NCBI GenBank assembly: GCA_900544595.1
Contig: UQVQ01000006.1
Location: forward strand, 1 to 45,521
Length of the DNA stretch: 45,521 nt
Reading direction: 5' to 3'
Origin: an uncultured Bacillota bacterium
GTDB lineage: Bacteria > Bacillota > Clostridia > Christensenellales > UBA1242
The translations under genes were made by a program, and so were the position numbers. The stretch's first letter is position 1; every line of letters begins with the position of its first letter. Below the pieces are notes generated by a model, which saw only the letters and a list, made by a program, of their open reading frames with translations, was not told the DNA's origin and did not search any database. Below, one piece after another: positions 34,710-43,400 of the stretch.

Positions 34710-35510
34710 ATGACAAAAGAAGCGATTTTAAATAAATTTTTTAAAGAAAATCCAGATTTTCCAAAAAACCACGTAAATGTATTTCCTTATGTTAAAGGCG
34801 ACGAAGTTAAAGATTTTTATGTTTTCCTTTGCAACGAGCCAAGCGAAAGCGGAGTTTTAAGCAAGAAAGAAATTAAAGATTTCCTTGCATTTGCCCAAAC
34901 CAAAGGTAATGCAGTTGACGCTTTTTGCACAATGTTTGCGAAAAACAACGATGCAATCGAATCGATTACAGATTTAATGCTGAAAAAGTTTAGCAATGAT
35001 TTGTCGGCGCAAGAAATTGCTCAACATTTTTCAAAAAGCAAAAAACAAACTTCAAAACTTGAAACAACTCTCGACAAGTCGAACACAATAACTGCCCATA
35101 AGGTTCTTGAAGACGGCTCGCTTGAAGAAGACGCAGCTTTTAAAATGAGTTTTGATGTTGAAGCCGTTAAAACTGAAAGACAAATTAAAAAGCGTTGTTT
35201 CGTTGAGGAAGCGGAAAGTTTTGACCAAGGAAAGGGGCTTTACAAACATGCGTTAACAAAACTTCTTCCTTCTCTTTGCGAAGCAGAGCAAATTTCTGGA
35301 ATTGTTCTTAACGCAAGTGCATTTGATGTTTCTTCCGAAAATAACACGCAAAACAAACTTGAAGCGTTCTATCAAAATCAAGGTTTCACAAAAGTTGGCG
35401 AAAACGAAATGAGCGACTTTGGCTTAGTTTGTTCAAGCGATTTTAAAGACAATCTTCCAGTATATTACAAATCTGTTTCCATGGAACAAACATACGAAAT
35501 GGGTTATTAG
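34710..35510 (+). CDS. Uncharacterised protein with possible GNAT-like C-terminal half, 266 aa
   Basis: Soluble protein. The N-terminal ~120 residues are helical and charged and unrecognised. The C-terminal half resembles an acetyltransferase of the GNAT type: YKHALTKLLPSLCEAEQISGIVLNA, then NKLEAFYQNQGFTKVGENEM, where the FYxxxGFxxVG pattern is characteristic of GNAT motif B. The acetyl-CoA-binding RxxGxG/A loop is not clear, so activity is uncertain. The start is ATG at 34710, not the in-frame TTG at 34692, because the TTG lies between the promoter boxes; the message would be leaderless. It ends at a terminator shared with mscL. Confidence 0.7.
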   Translation: MTKEAILNKFFKENPDFPKNHVNVFPYVKGDEVKDFYVFLCNEPSESGVLSKKEIKDFLAFAQTKGNAVDAFCTMFAKNNDAIESITDLMLKKFSNDLSAQEIAQHFSKSKKQTSKLETTLDKSNTITAHKVLEDGSLEEDAAFKMSFDVEAVKTERQIKKRCFVEEAESFDQGKGLYKHALTKLLPSLCEAEQISGIVLNASAFDVSSENNTQNKLEAFYQNQGFTKVGENEMSDFGLVCSSDFKDNLPVYYKSVSMEQTYEMGY

Positions 35511-35521
35511 AAAAAGGATAT

Positions 35522-35550
35522 AAAAAAACACCGAAGTTTCGGTGTTTTTT
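35522..35550. terminator. Bidirectional terminator between the GNAT-like gene and mscL
   Basis: AACACCGAA-GT-TTCGGTGTT hairpin flanked by an A run and a T run, between the two convergent stops. Confidence 0.88.
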
Positions 35551-35551
35551 G

Positions 35552-36190
35552 TTATTCATTTTCTTTCTTTTCTGCGTTTTGCGCTTTAAGTTCTTTCAAA
35601 ATGTCTGCCAAAAGCATTTCGGTTGTTGGGTGGGCAAGTCTTTCTGCCTCTTCTTGTTTTGCTTTTTCTTCGGCTTCAATTTTTTCTTGCTCGGCTTTAA
35701 GGCGTGCTTTTTCTTCTTCGTGTTCTTTCCAAACTTCGCGGAAACTGCGGTGTTGTTGTTTTGCAAGTTTACGAACTTCGCGTCTTTCTTTCTTTAACTC
35801 TTTGTTTGTTGCTGCTTCAACAGATTGTTTGAAAACGCTGTTTGCTTTCATAAATGCTTTTAAAACAAGGAACAAAACAAATGCGATGATGAAGAAATCC
35901 AAAACTGCCATAATGAAATTTCCCCAGTCGATGAAAATGCATGCGCCGTTAATGCTTCCGTCTGGCAATAAATATGGTTCGCCGTTTAAAACTGTTATAA
36001 GGGTGAAATTGTTTCCGCCTGTGCAAGCGTAGACAATAAGGTTGATAAGTGGTTGAATTATTCTGTTTGTTAATGCTGTAACAATTGCGCTGAACGCGCC
36101 TGCAATGATAACACCAACCGCCATGTCAAGAACATTGCCGCGGCTTATGAACGTTTTAAAGTCGCTAAAAAATTTTTTAATTTTCTTCAT
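35552..36190 (-). CDS. mscL: Large-conductance mechanosensitive channel MscL with long C-terminal tail
   Basis: Osmotic safety-valve channel. The conserved N terminus is FKTFISRGNVLDMAVGVIIAGAFSAIVTAL (residues ~10-40), with the first helix and the pore-lining Gly/Ala motif. A periplasmic loop carries VLNGEPYLLPDGSING, and the second helix is FIMAVLDFFIIAFVLFLVLKA. The start at 36190 (MKKIKKFF) follows AAAGGAGAAAAAGT. At 212 aa it is much longer than the usual ~130-150: the extra ~75 residues form a Lys/Glu/Arg/Gln-rich helix (EVWKEHEEEKARLKAEQEKIEAEEKAKQEE), likely a coiled coil on the cytoplasmic side. Confidence 0.93.
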   Translation of the reverse strand: MKKIKKFFSDFKTFISRGNVLDMAVGVIIAGAFSAIVTALTNRIIQPLINLIVYACTGGNNFTLITVLNGEPYLLPDGSINGACIFIDWGNFIMAVLDFFIIAFVLFLVLKAFMKANSVFKQSVEAATNKELKKERREVRKLAKQQHRSFREVWKEHEEEKARLKAEQEKIEAEEKAKQEEAERLAHPTTEMLLADILKELKAQNAEKKENE

Positions 36191-36246
36191 ACTTTTTCTC
36201 CTTTGCACGTTGATTTTATCACAAATTGCTTTCATATCAAACCAAA

Positions 36247-37077
36247 TTAAATAATTTCTTCCTCGTATTTAATATTTCTTGGAGAGAGGAAAAACGAAAC
36301 AAAAGAAAAAATTAAAAGGATCGATGAAAAAACAACATAGTAGATGTTTGTTCGAACAATAAAACTTGAAAAAAGCATAACAAAAGAAGCAAGAAGATAG
36401 CCTTTTGCGCGCTTTTTTGAAAATGCCGCTTTAACAAAATCTTTAAAACTTGGTTTTGCCTCAACGTTAATTTCTTTAAGGCCTTTTGGATAGAAATTGT
36501 TTTTCTTAATAAGTTTAAGAAAAACCCCGTTGGAGTCGAGTAATATAAACTTTACGTTCGGAATTTTCTTTGTTGCAGAAATTGCCTCGCTTGAAACTTT
36601 GTTTGCACAAACAACAATTTTAGTTGCATTTATTTTTCTAACGGCTTTAAGAATTTCAATAAGATTTTGTGCGGAAAGGGGAGAAAAAGAATATAGGGGA
36701 TAGATAACAGTTCTTTCTTTTTCATTTTGGTTTGTTTTGCTTTCCTCTTCTTTTCTTTCAAGAACAACAAATTTGGTGTGCTTTGTTGCGTGGTAGTTTA
36801 TTTTTCCAAGTTCAAAGAAAAATTCAACAGCACTTTCGGGCGAAAGAATGAAGTTTGACGAAATTTTTTCCGAAAGTTTTTGTTCTTCTTTTTTAAGGCT
36901 AAATTTTCTTTCTTTTTTTTGAGTAAAAATATGAAACAAAAGTTCAATTGCCGCTGTTAAAATAGCAGTGTAAACAAGAGCAAGAGTAAGATCGGAAACG
37001 AAATATCTTGCCCAAACAAAACATATTAAAAAAATTAAAATAATTCGAAATAATAAATTAAAAAATTTTAAAATCAC
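36247..37077 (-). CDS. Membrane protein with possible degenerate nuclease-fold domain, 276 aa
   Basis: Four hydrophobic helices, two near the N terminus (~5-22 and 28-50) and two near the C terminus (~228-245 and 250-266), flank a ~150-residue soluble domain. The domain ends with TKIVVCANKVSSEAISATKKIPNVKFILLDSNGVFLKLIKK, the strand-helix-strand layout of Mrr/restriction-endonuclease-like C-terminal segments, but the catalytic D-ExK residues are not evident, so a nuclease is not claimed. The start is GTG at 37077; a TTGATT/TAATAA promoter ends 7 nt before it and no Shine-Dalgarno is visible. It is divergent from rsfS. Function unknown. Confidence 0.72.
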   Translation of the reverse strand: MILKFFNLLFRIILIFLICFVWARYFVSDLTLALVYTAILTAAIELLFHIFTQKKERKFSLKKEEQKLSEKISSNFILSPESAVEFFFELGKINYHATKHTKFVVLERKEEESKTNQNEKERTVIYPLYSFSPLSAQNLIEILKAVRKINATKIVVCANKVSSEAISATKKIPNVKFILLDSNGVFLKLIKKNNFYPKGLKEINVEAKPSFKDFVKAAFSKKRAKGYLLASFVMLFSSFIVRTNIYYVVFSSILLIFSFVSFFLSPRNIKYEEEII

Positions 37078-37084
37078 ATTTTAA

Positions 37085-37113
37085 TTATTAACTAAAAAGA
37101 GTTATATAATCAA
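37085..37113 (-). promoter_or_regulatory. Promoter of the 37077 membrane-protein gene, possibly leaderless
   Basis: Minus strand: TTGATT (37113-37108), a 17-nt spacer, TAATAA (37090-37085), then 7 nt and the GTG at 37077. The -10 box is imperfect. Confidence 0.5.
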
Positions 37114-37158
37114 TTTACTTATAAATTTTGTTGCTTTATCATAAAATATTAAATATAT

Positions 37159-37187
37159 TTGACAAAAAAATATATTTTTAATAAAAT
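37159..37187 (+). promoter_or_regulatory. Promoter of rsfS, leaderless arrangement
   Basis: TTGACA (37159-37164), a 17-nt spacer, TAAAAT (37182-37187), then 6 nt (TAATTT) and ATG at 37194. No purine-rich ribosome binding site is present. Confidence 0.72.
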
Positions 37188-37193
37188 TAATTT

Positions 37194-37562
37194 ATGGAAA
37201 ATGAAACAGTTAAGGAAATTGCCGCTCTTCTTGAAAGCAAAAAATTAAAAAACGTTGACGCTTTTGATTTGAAATTTAAAAGCGAACTTGTTAAATATAT
37301 AATCTTGGCAACATCTCCAAATGAAAAATATTCGCGCCAAGTTGCCGTTGAACTTCAAAAGGAATTTGAAGAAAAAGGAATTGACGCTAAAATTGAAGGT
37401 GAGTTTCCCGGGGAATGGGTTATTCTTGACCTTGGCGAAATTTTAATTGAAATTTTCACTGAGGAATCAAGAAAATATTATAACCTTGAAAAACTTTGGG
37501 GAAATTCAAAAAACAGAGCATACGAACCTGTTAAAAAACGTCGTAAGAAAAGCGAAAAATAA
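37194..37562 (+). CDS. rsfS: Ribosomal silencing factor RsfS (Iojap/DUF143)
   Basis: RsfS binds uL14 of the 50S subunit and blocks subunit joining when nutrients are short. At 122 aa it is a typical length. The family core is clear: DAFDLKFKSELVKYIILATSPNEKYSRQVAVELQ and then GEWVILDLGEILIEIFTEESRKYYNLEKLWG, followed by a basic tail (KKRRKKSEK). It is usually found with nadD and yqeK, but here it stands alone. Its ATG lies 6 nt after the -10 box, so its mRNA is probably leaderless, which is notable for a factor acting during translational shutdown. Confidence 0.95.
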   Translation: MENETVKEIAALLESKKLKNVDAFDLKFKSELVKYIILATSPNEKYSRQVAVELQKEFEEKGIDAKIEGEFPGEWVILDLGEILIEIFTEESRKYYNLEKLWGNSKNRAYEPVKKRRKKSEK

Positions 37563-37594
37563 AAAATCAAGGATTAATCACCCTTGATTTTTTT
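37563..37594. terminator. Bidirectional terminator after rsfS
   Basis: AAATCAAGG / CCTTGATTT hairpin with flanking A and T runs, between rsfS and the convergent 37593 gene. Confidence 0.85.
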
Positions 37595-38531
37595 AACTTA
37601 TTTTAATTTCAACGTTTTCGCCTGTTTGCGCGTCCTGATACATAATCCAATAGCCAAGTTCGTTTGGTTTTTCGGGGTCAAGAGGAAGCCACTGGCTTAA
37701 CCCTGCAAATTCTCTTGGAGGAGTTACGCTATATTCTCCTGGCATTCCATAGCAAACATATGCAATCTCGTTGTCTTCATACATAAGCCCAATAACGAAA
37801 TATTGTCCGTTGTTTTCATAGTCAACTTTAACCCATTTGCTGTTTGGAATTATTTCGTTAAGGAAAGTTTCTTCGGGATAGCGTTCAAAAAGAAGAGAAA
37901 GTTGCCCTTTAATTTCGTCATAAAAAGTTGATTTAGCAGTGTTAATTTTTGGAAGTTCTGGCTCTTCAAACATATCTTCTTGTTTGCAATTTTCTTCTTG
38001 GCAATTACATCCGTAAAAAGCATTGCGATAGCTGCATGAGGCACATTTGTCGGCATTTGACATATTGCTTTCAATTGCTTTTTCAATTTCTTTTTTTTCT
38101 TCGTCGGCATAGTCTATTCCGGCCTTATCAAGAGCCGCCTCTGCTTCGTCATAACTTAAATCCGTTTTGTCAAGAAGGTTAAAATTCTTTGAAAAAGCGT
38201 TGTCAAAATCGTTTAGTTTGCCTTCGGTTGATCCAAGCAAAAGAGGGGTTGCGTTGCCTTGTGAAATTGAAACAAGCGCGCAAGAAAAAGATTGAATGTC
38301 GCCTTCAAATTCGAAAACAAATGAATATAAACTTTTGCCCGAAGGGGAAAGCGCCGCTTTAACAACTTCCTTGTTAACAAGGAAAGCAAGTGTTAAAATT
38401 CCGCTTGGCTCTTCTTTAAAGTTATATAAACGCAAGTTGCCGCCATATCCTTCAACTCTTTTTTCAAAATTTAAAACTGCTTTTTGTTCGTTTCCGTTAA
38501 TTCCAGAAAGAATTATTGTTTTGCCGTCCAT
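37593..38531 (-). CDS. Uncharacterised protein with central cysteine cluster, 312 aa
   Basis: I do not recognise this family. The N-terminal ~115 residues are beta-rich (TIILSGINGNEQKAVLNFEK, GNLRLYNFKEEPSGILTLAFLVN). A helical segment (~118-160) leads to a cysteine-rich patch CASCSYRNAFYGCNCQEENC (~161-180), which could bind zinc or an iron-sulfur cluster. The C-terminal ~120 residues look alpha/beta (FYDEIKGQLSLLFERYPEETFLNEIIPNSKWVKV...FVIGLMYEDNEIAYVCYG). It is cytoplasmic by appearance. GGAGAAAATC before the ATG fixes the start. Monocistronic between two hairpins. Confidence 0.78.
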   Translation of the reverse strand: MDGKTIILSGINGNEQKAVLNFEKRVEGYGGNLRLYNFKEEPSGILTLAFLVNKEVVKAALSPSGKSLYSFVFEFEGDIQSFSCALVSISQGNATPLLLGSTEGKLNDFDNAFSKNFNLLDKTDLSYDEAEAALDKAGIDYADEEKKEIEKAIESNMSNADKCASCSYRNAFYGCNCQEENCKQEDMFEEPELPKINTAKSTFYDEIKGQLSLLFERYPEETFLNEIIPNSKWVKVDYENNGQYFVIGLMYEDNEIAYVCYGMPGEYSVTPPREFAGLSQWLPLDPEKPNELGYWIMYQDAQTGENVEIKIS

Positions 38532-38584
38532 GATTTTCTCCTAACACATATATTATATATGAGAAAACAGATTCAATTGGACGC

Positions 38585-38611
38585 AAAAAAAAGCGAATAA
38601 ATCGCTTTTTT
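38585..38611. terminator. Terminator at the end of rsmA
   Basis: AAAAAAGCGA-ATAAA-TCGCTTTTTT hairpin, about 20 nt past the rsmA stop on the minus strand. Confidence 0.8.
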
Positions 38612-38629
38612 GTTGTTTCTTGCAACTTT

Positions 38630-39424
38630 TTAATTGAGTAAATTTGAAAGAGAAATAAATTCAGAAATTGAAAGTTCTTCCGCTCTTGTTGTTTCTGGTT
38701 TCGAAAGCATTTTTAAAGCATCAATTGTTTTTTCTTTTGGAATTGAAATTGAAAGCAAATTATTTTGCAAAGTTTTGCGTCGCATCGAGAAACTTGCCTT
38801 AACAAGTTTAACAAAAAACGCTTCATCTTTCGCCTTTTCTTTTTTTTCATTGGGCGTTATTTTAATTAGCGCTGAATCAACATTTGGGGGAGGCGTAAAC
38901 ATCTTTCTTCCAACTGTTCGAAGATATTTAACATCTGCCTGATAGTTAATCATAATTGTTGAAACGCCATAGTCTTTTGTGTTTTCTTTTGCGCCAAACC
39001 TTTCGGCAACTTCTTTTTGAACCATAACTGTTAGCGAAAGAACTCGCTTTGTTTGCTCCAAAAATTTAAAAATCATTGGCGAGGTTATGTAGTATGGCAA
39101 ATTCGCAACAATTTTGTAGTTCCCAGAAAAATTAGATTCAATTTCTTGAATCGGTGTTTTAAGCGCGTCGGCAATAATAACTTTGAGATTATTATTCTTT
39201 CCCTCAAGTTCGCGAAGATGCTCAGTTAAATTTTTGTCAATTTCATATGAAACAACTTTCTTTGCTTTTTCGCAAAGTTTTTGAGTTAAAGTTCCCGCGC
39301 CAGCGCCAATTTCCAAAACCTCGTCTTCTTCCGTAATTTCGGAATCCGAAACAATTGCCGAAAGAAGATTTCCGTCGAAAATGAAATTTTGACCAAATTC
39401 TTTTTTAAATTTAAAATTTTTCAT
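38630..39424 (-). CDS. rsmA: 16S rRNA (adenine1518/1519-N6)-dimethyltransferase RsmA/KsgA
   Basis: Dimethylates two adjacent adenines near the 3' end of 16S rRNA using S-adenosylmethionine. It starts with KKEFGQNFIFD, has the SAM-binding motif VLEIGAGAGTLTQ (~37-49) and the catalytic NLPYYITSP motif (~108-116), then KMFTPPPNVDSALIKI and a C-terminal helical domain with SFSMRRKTLQNNL. At 264 aa it is standard length. Its ATG lies 1 nt after the tatD stop with GAGGTTGAAA as the site, so the pair is a coupled operon, a common arrangement. Confidence 0.97.
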   Translation of the reverse strand: MKNFKFKKEFGQNFIFDGNLLSAIVSDSEITEEDEVLEIGAGAGTLTQKLCEKAKKVVSYEIDKNLTEHLRELEGKNNNLKVIIADALKTPIQEIESNFSGNYKIVANLPYYITSPMIFKFLEQTKRVLSLTVMVQKEVAERFGAKENTKDYGVSTIMINYQADVKYLRTVGRKMFTPPPNVDSALIKITPNEKKEKAKDEAFFVKLVKASFSMRRKTLQNNLLSISIPKEKTIDALKMLSKPETTRAEELSISEFISLSNLLN

Positions 39425-39425
39425 A

Positions 39426-40256
39426 CTATTTCAACCTCGGAAAAACTTTGTATGCGTTTTCGGTTGAAACCCGTTCAACGTCTGAAAGGGGTATGTTTGT
39501 TATCTCGCTAACTCGTTTTGCAATAAGCGGAATGTTCTTAGGTTCGTTGCGTTGCCCACGAAATGGCTCTGGACTAAGGTATGGACAATCGGTTTCAAAT
39601 GTTATTCGTGAAATTCCAATTTCGCTTAAAACTTCTGGCATAATTCTTGAATTTTTAAACGTTATTGAGCCGCCAATTGAAAAATACAACCCAAGGTTAA
39701 TAACGCGCATTGTCGTTTCAAAACTTCCGCTAAAACAATGCATAAGCCCGCCGTTTGAAACATAACTCTTGTTTTCTTCAAGAATTTTAAGAGTGTCGCT
39801 TGTTGCGTCGCGCATGTGGATCATAATTGGAAGAGAAATTTCTTTCGCAATTTCAAGTTGCCTTACAAAAATATTTTTTTGTTTTTCAATAAATTCTTCC
39901 TTCGTTAAATTCGAAAGGGCAGGGAATTTTTCTTTAACTTCGGAAATTTGATGCTCAAAATCATAGTAATCAAGCCCAATTTCGCCAATTGCAACAACTT
40001 TTTTGTTGTTCTTCGCTCCAAGCAAAAGTTCTTCTGCCGCCTTGTCAAACTCGAAAACATTGTTAGGATGAAACCCAATTGCCGCGTAAACGTTTTCAAA
40101 TTTTTCCGCAAAGGCAAGCGCTTTTTTCGAGGTTTCCATGTCGCACCCAACGCAAACAATCTTTCCAACTCCAGCGTCCTTTGCTCGCAAAATAACGGCG
40201 TCAACTTCGCCGTCAAATTTAATGTCCGAAATGTGTGAATGAATGTCAATAAACAT
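39426..40256 (-). CDS. tatD: TatD family metal-dependent hydrolase (DNase)
   Basis: TIM-barrel hydrolase of the TatD family, with 3'-5' DNase activity in characterised members. The metal-binding HxH is DIHSHI at the N terminus; the other ligand segments are IGEIGLDYYD, IMIHMRDA, LMHCFSGS and ETDCPYLSP. The start is taken as MFIDIHSH at 40256, because a TGG-TAGAAT extended -10 box ends 6 nt before it. An in-frame ATG 6 nt upstream (40262) touches that box. No Shine-Dalgarno is visible. Upstream gene of the tatD-rsmA operon. Confidence 0.93.
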   Translation of the reverse strand: MFIDIHSHISDIKFDGEVDAVILRAKDAGVGKIVCVGCDMETSKKALAFAEKFENVYAAIGFHPNNVFEFDKAAEELLLGAKNNKKVVAIGEIGLDYYDFEHQISEVKEKFPALSNLTKEEFIEKQKNIFVRQLEIAKEISLPIMIHMRDATSDTLKILEENKSYVSNGGLMHCFSGSFETTMRVINLGLYFSIGGSITFKNSRIMPEVLSEIGISRITFETDCPYLSPEPFRGQRNEPKNIPLIAKRVSEITNIPLSDVERVSTENAYKVFPRLK

Positions 40257-40262
40257 AATCAT

Positions 40263-40271
40263 ATTCTACCA
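40263..40271 (-). promoter_or_regulatory. Extended -10 promoter of tatD, possibly leaderless
   Basis: Minus strand TGG-TAGAAT (40271-40263), followed by 6 nt and the ATG at 40256. The -35 region (TTTTGT at 17 nt) is weak, which an extended -10 could offset. Confidence 0.5.
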
Positions 40272-40416
40272 CATCTTTTCCAAAAACAAAAGAAAAACCT
40301 TAACCCATAATTAGGTTGGGGGGATATGTTTTTTTTCGTCAAGCAAATAATTATAAGTGCTAGAAAGAAAATTTGAAACAAATGCAATTAAAAAGAACTG
40401 TTAAACTAAATGACAT

Positions 40417-40448
40417 AAAAAAGCCACTGGACTTTCAGTGGCTTTTTT
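40417..40448 (-). terminator. Terminator of the BspA-like gene
   Basis: AAAAAAGCCACTG / CAGTGGCTTTTTT perfect hairpin, a few bases past the stop of the large minus-strand gene. Confidence 0.88.
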
Positions 40449-40452
40449 GTTG

Positions 40453-43400
40453 CTATGCTGAGAAGTAGTAAGTCCCAAATGAGAGGTAAAGTTTGGCATA
40501 ACTATATCTTAAATTTAATAGAGTAATTCCTCTTCTAACTCTTTCAAGATAACCAGGAACAGGCGTTGAATCAGTTTTTTCTGTGTAATCAAGTCCTTTT
40601 GGATTTGTTGTCCCACTATAATAAGAATTAGTTGCCTTACCTCTAAGTGAACTACCTGCTTCATTTGTGTTTGAATCACTAAAGAATGCATATTCAAGCT
40701 TTGTTATCCCCAAATTTGCTGCCAAGTTAGAATACATTCCAGAAGACGAACTTGCTCCATATATAATTTTGAGACCAGTTCCACTGAACAGGTCGGAACC
40801 AAAAGTTGCATATGAGCAATAAACTTCGGCAATAATAGCACTACTATTTGCAAAAGCACCAGCTCCAATTGAGGTTATAGTTGAAGGAATTATTACTCGT
40901 TCAATTTTTGTTCCTCTGAAGGCGTAACTTCCAATTGATGTTACTTGCGTTGAACGGTTATAACCATTAAGTGTTTTTAAACTTGTGCATCCGTCAAAGG
41001 CATAGTTACCAATTGTTTTAAGAGACTTATCTGCAAAGTTAACAGTTTGTAATGTTGTCTTTCCTTGGAATGCGGATGCATTAATTGCTGTTACACCTGC
41101 TGGAATATCAATTTCTGCATACTTGGTTGCATCAACAGTTGAAAGGAATCCATAAACCACATTGTTTCGAATGTCCAAATAGCCAGTTGGCGTTTCATAC
41201 TTACGATATATGTTTCCGTCTGGGTCTTTAGCATAAATTCCATCAGATGAAATATAGTAGTTATTTGCAAGTAATGTCCAAGAAATGTTTGAGGCATATG
41301 TTGAAGTCTTATAGAAGAACTTACCTTTCTTATTAGCAGATTGACCTTCCAAATAAACTGCAACAGATTTATTTGTGCAAAGGATATAATTAAGATTGTT
41401 GCAGTTTGAGAATTCTCCAGAGTTAATTGTTAATGAACTTGATTGTATTCTAATTAACTTAACGCTGTTGTATGAGAATACTATTTCTTCCATTGTCTTT
41501 AACGATGAAGGAAGACTTAAAGTTTCGTAAGCGCTTGAATCGCAAAGAGAAAGATAACTGGCTGTTGTGAAATTCTTCCAGGTGAACCCTATCGGTTTAG
41601 CGCATGGAACAGCATACAGTCTTGAATAGTCTGCGGAGTATAGAACTCCCTCATATGTTGCAAAGTTTGCTGCTTGATTAATTATAATATCTTGCATTGT
41701 CGAACATGCAACAAAGTTGCATCTGCCCATTGAAGTTATATTACTTGGGAAATATATTTTTGTTATACCTCTCATCCAACCTGTTGATGCATAGCCAAGA
41801 GAAGTTAACGACGAAGGGAGGGTTAGAATTCCATGTATTGAAGCTGCATTGAAACAGCTGTCTGCAAGCCCAATAACTGGTTTACTGTTATGGTATTGAG
41901 GAACAACGCAATTTGTTAAACTTGTAGATTTGTTTGTGTAGTTAACAATATATCCGCTTCCCGATTCTGTGAACGTGAAATAACTGTCTGCTGAAGGAGT
42001 GAGATATGTTGCGTAAAGAACTGTTGGGTGAATTCCTCCGCCATAAGTGTAAGAGTAGCCTGCGTCATATCTAACACCTGTTTGAGAGGCTTCAGTGTCG
42101 GTTGAAACAGTGCTCCAGTAGTATAGTTGCTTTCCGTTCTTTGTTAATAAAGGTCCTGTTTTTGAAGTTGAAATTGTAAATTTTGTTTTATCGCCGCTGT
42201 TGACCGAAACGGTTGGCATTGTTCCAGAGCCCCCATTTTTGTCTAAAACAACAGGATATGGATATACATATGCAACTTTATCTTCGTAAATAATGTATTG
42301 TTTAGAAGATTTAACTTGTCCATTAAAATATGTTGGGTCAGCGGCAATTGCAACCTTAGTTTTGGATGAGAAACCTTTACCATCTGTGTTTAATCGGTCG
42401 ATATAAACATTATAATACGATATTTTAGTATGGAAGAAAGTTAAACTGTTTGATGCGTTAAGGGAGTTTTCACCAGCATCAATTTGAATATTTCCGTCTG
42501 GGTTATTATGGAAATAGATGCCGCCTGTTATGCTTGCAATTTTTTTAACTGTTCCGCCGAAGATATTAACGCTTCTGTGTAAAGGGCTTACTATGGTGTA
42601 ATGGTTTAGGGTTCCGCCAAAAGAATCTAAGACATTATAACCATAAGGCGATGGGTTTCCTGACGAACTTTCCAATGATAACCCAGTTATTCCATAATTA
42701 ATATAAGCACCAGATGCAAGAACAAATCTTTGAGTATATAATTTGCTTTCCATGCTTTCCATTGTTGAAATTGAACAAACAGGGTCGTCGCCAGAATTAG
42801 TTATTGTTAAGTTTCTTCCGTTTCCTCCAAATTTAATGTCGTAACTTCCGTTGAATATGAAGTATTTATTATTTTCAGAGAAGGTTATTGTTCTTGAGCC
42901 GAAACAAGCAATAATTTGCAAACTAGGTATATTTGTTATGGTATAACCATCCGATAAAGTTATGTCTTTTAAAATTCCAAGTGTGCACCTAAAGCCTGAA
43001 TATGTTATTGAATGAGTTATAATATGTATAAGACTATCAAATGTTCCTAAATATGTTTGGAAGGTCCAATAATCTTGGTCGTTTTCATTTAGCTTTTGAT
43101 AAAGCGAGAACATTGCCTCATATGAGGTTGAAGATGGAACCCAAACGCCATATAGTGTGGCATTTCTAAGTATTGGACAAAGCATAAGGCCTGATTCAGA
43201 AAAAGCCAAATTGCTAATTAAATTTTGACTTGCATTATAAGCGGTGTTACTATCCGATAACCCATAAAATTGATATCCGCTGTAACTTATTGAAGGTAAA
43301 CTAGCAATATAATCGCGTTGCTTTTTAGGGTCTTGAGGAACGTGAATTGTTGATGTTGAACCCGTTCCGTTGTTGTGGTCAATTGTTATTGTGTAAGTTG

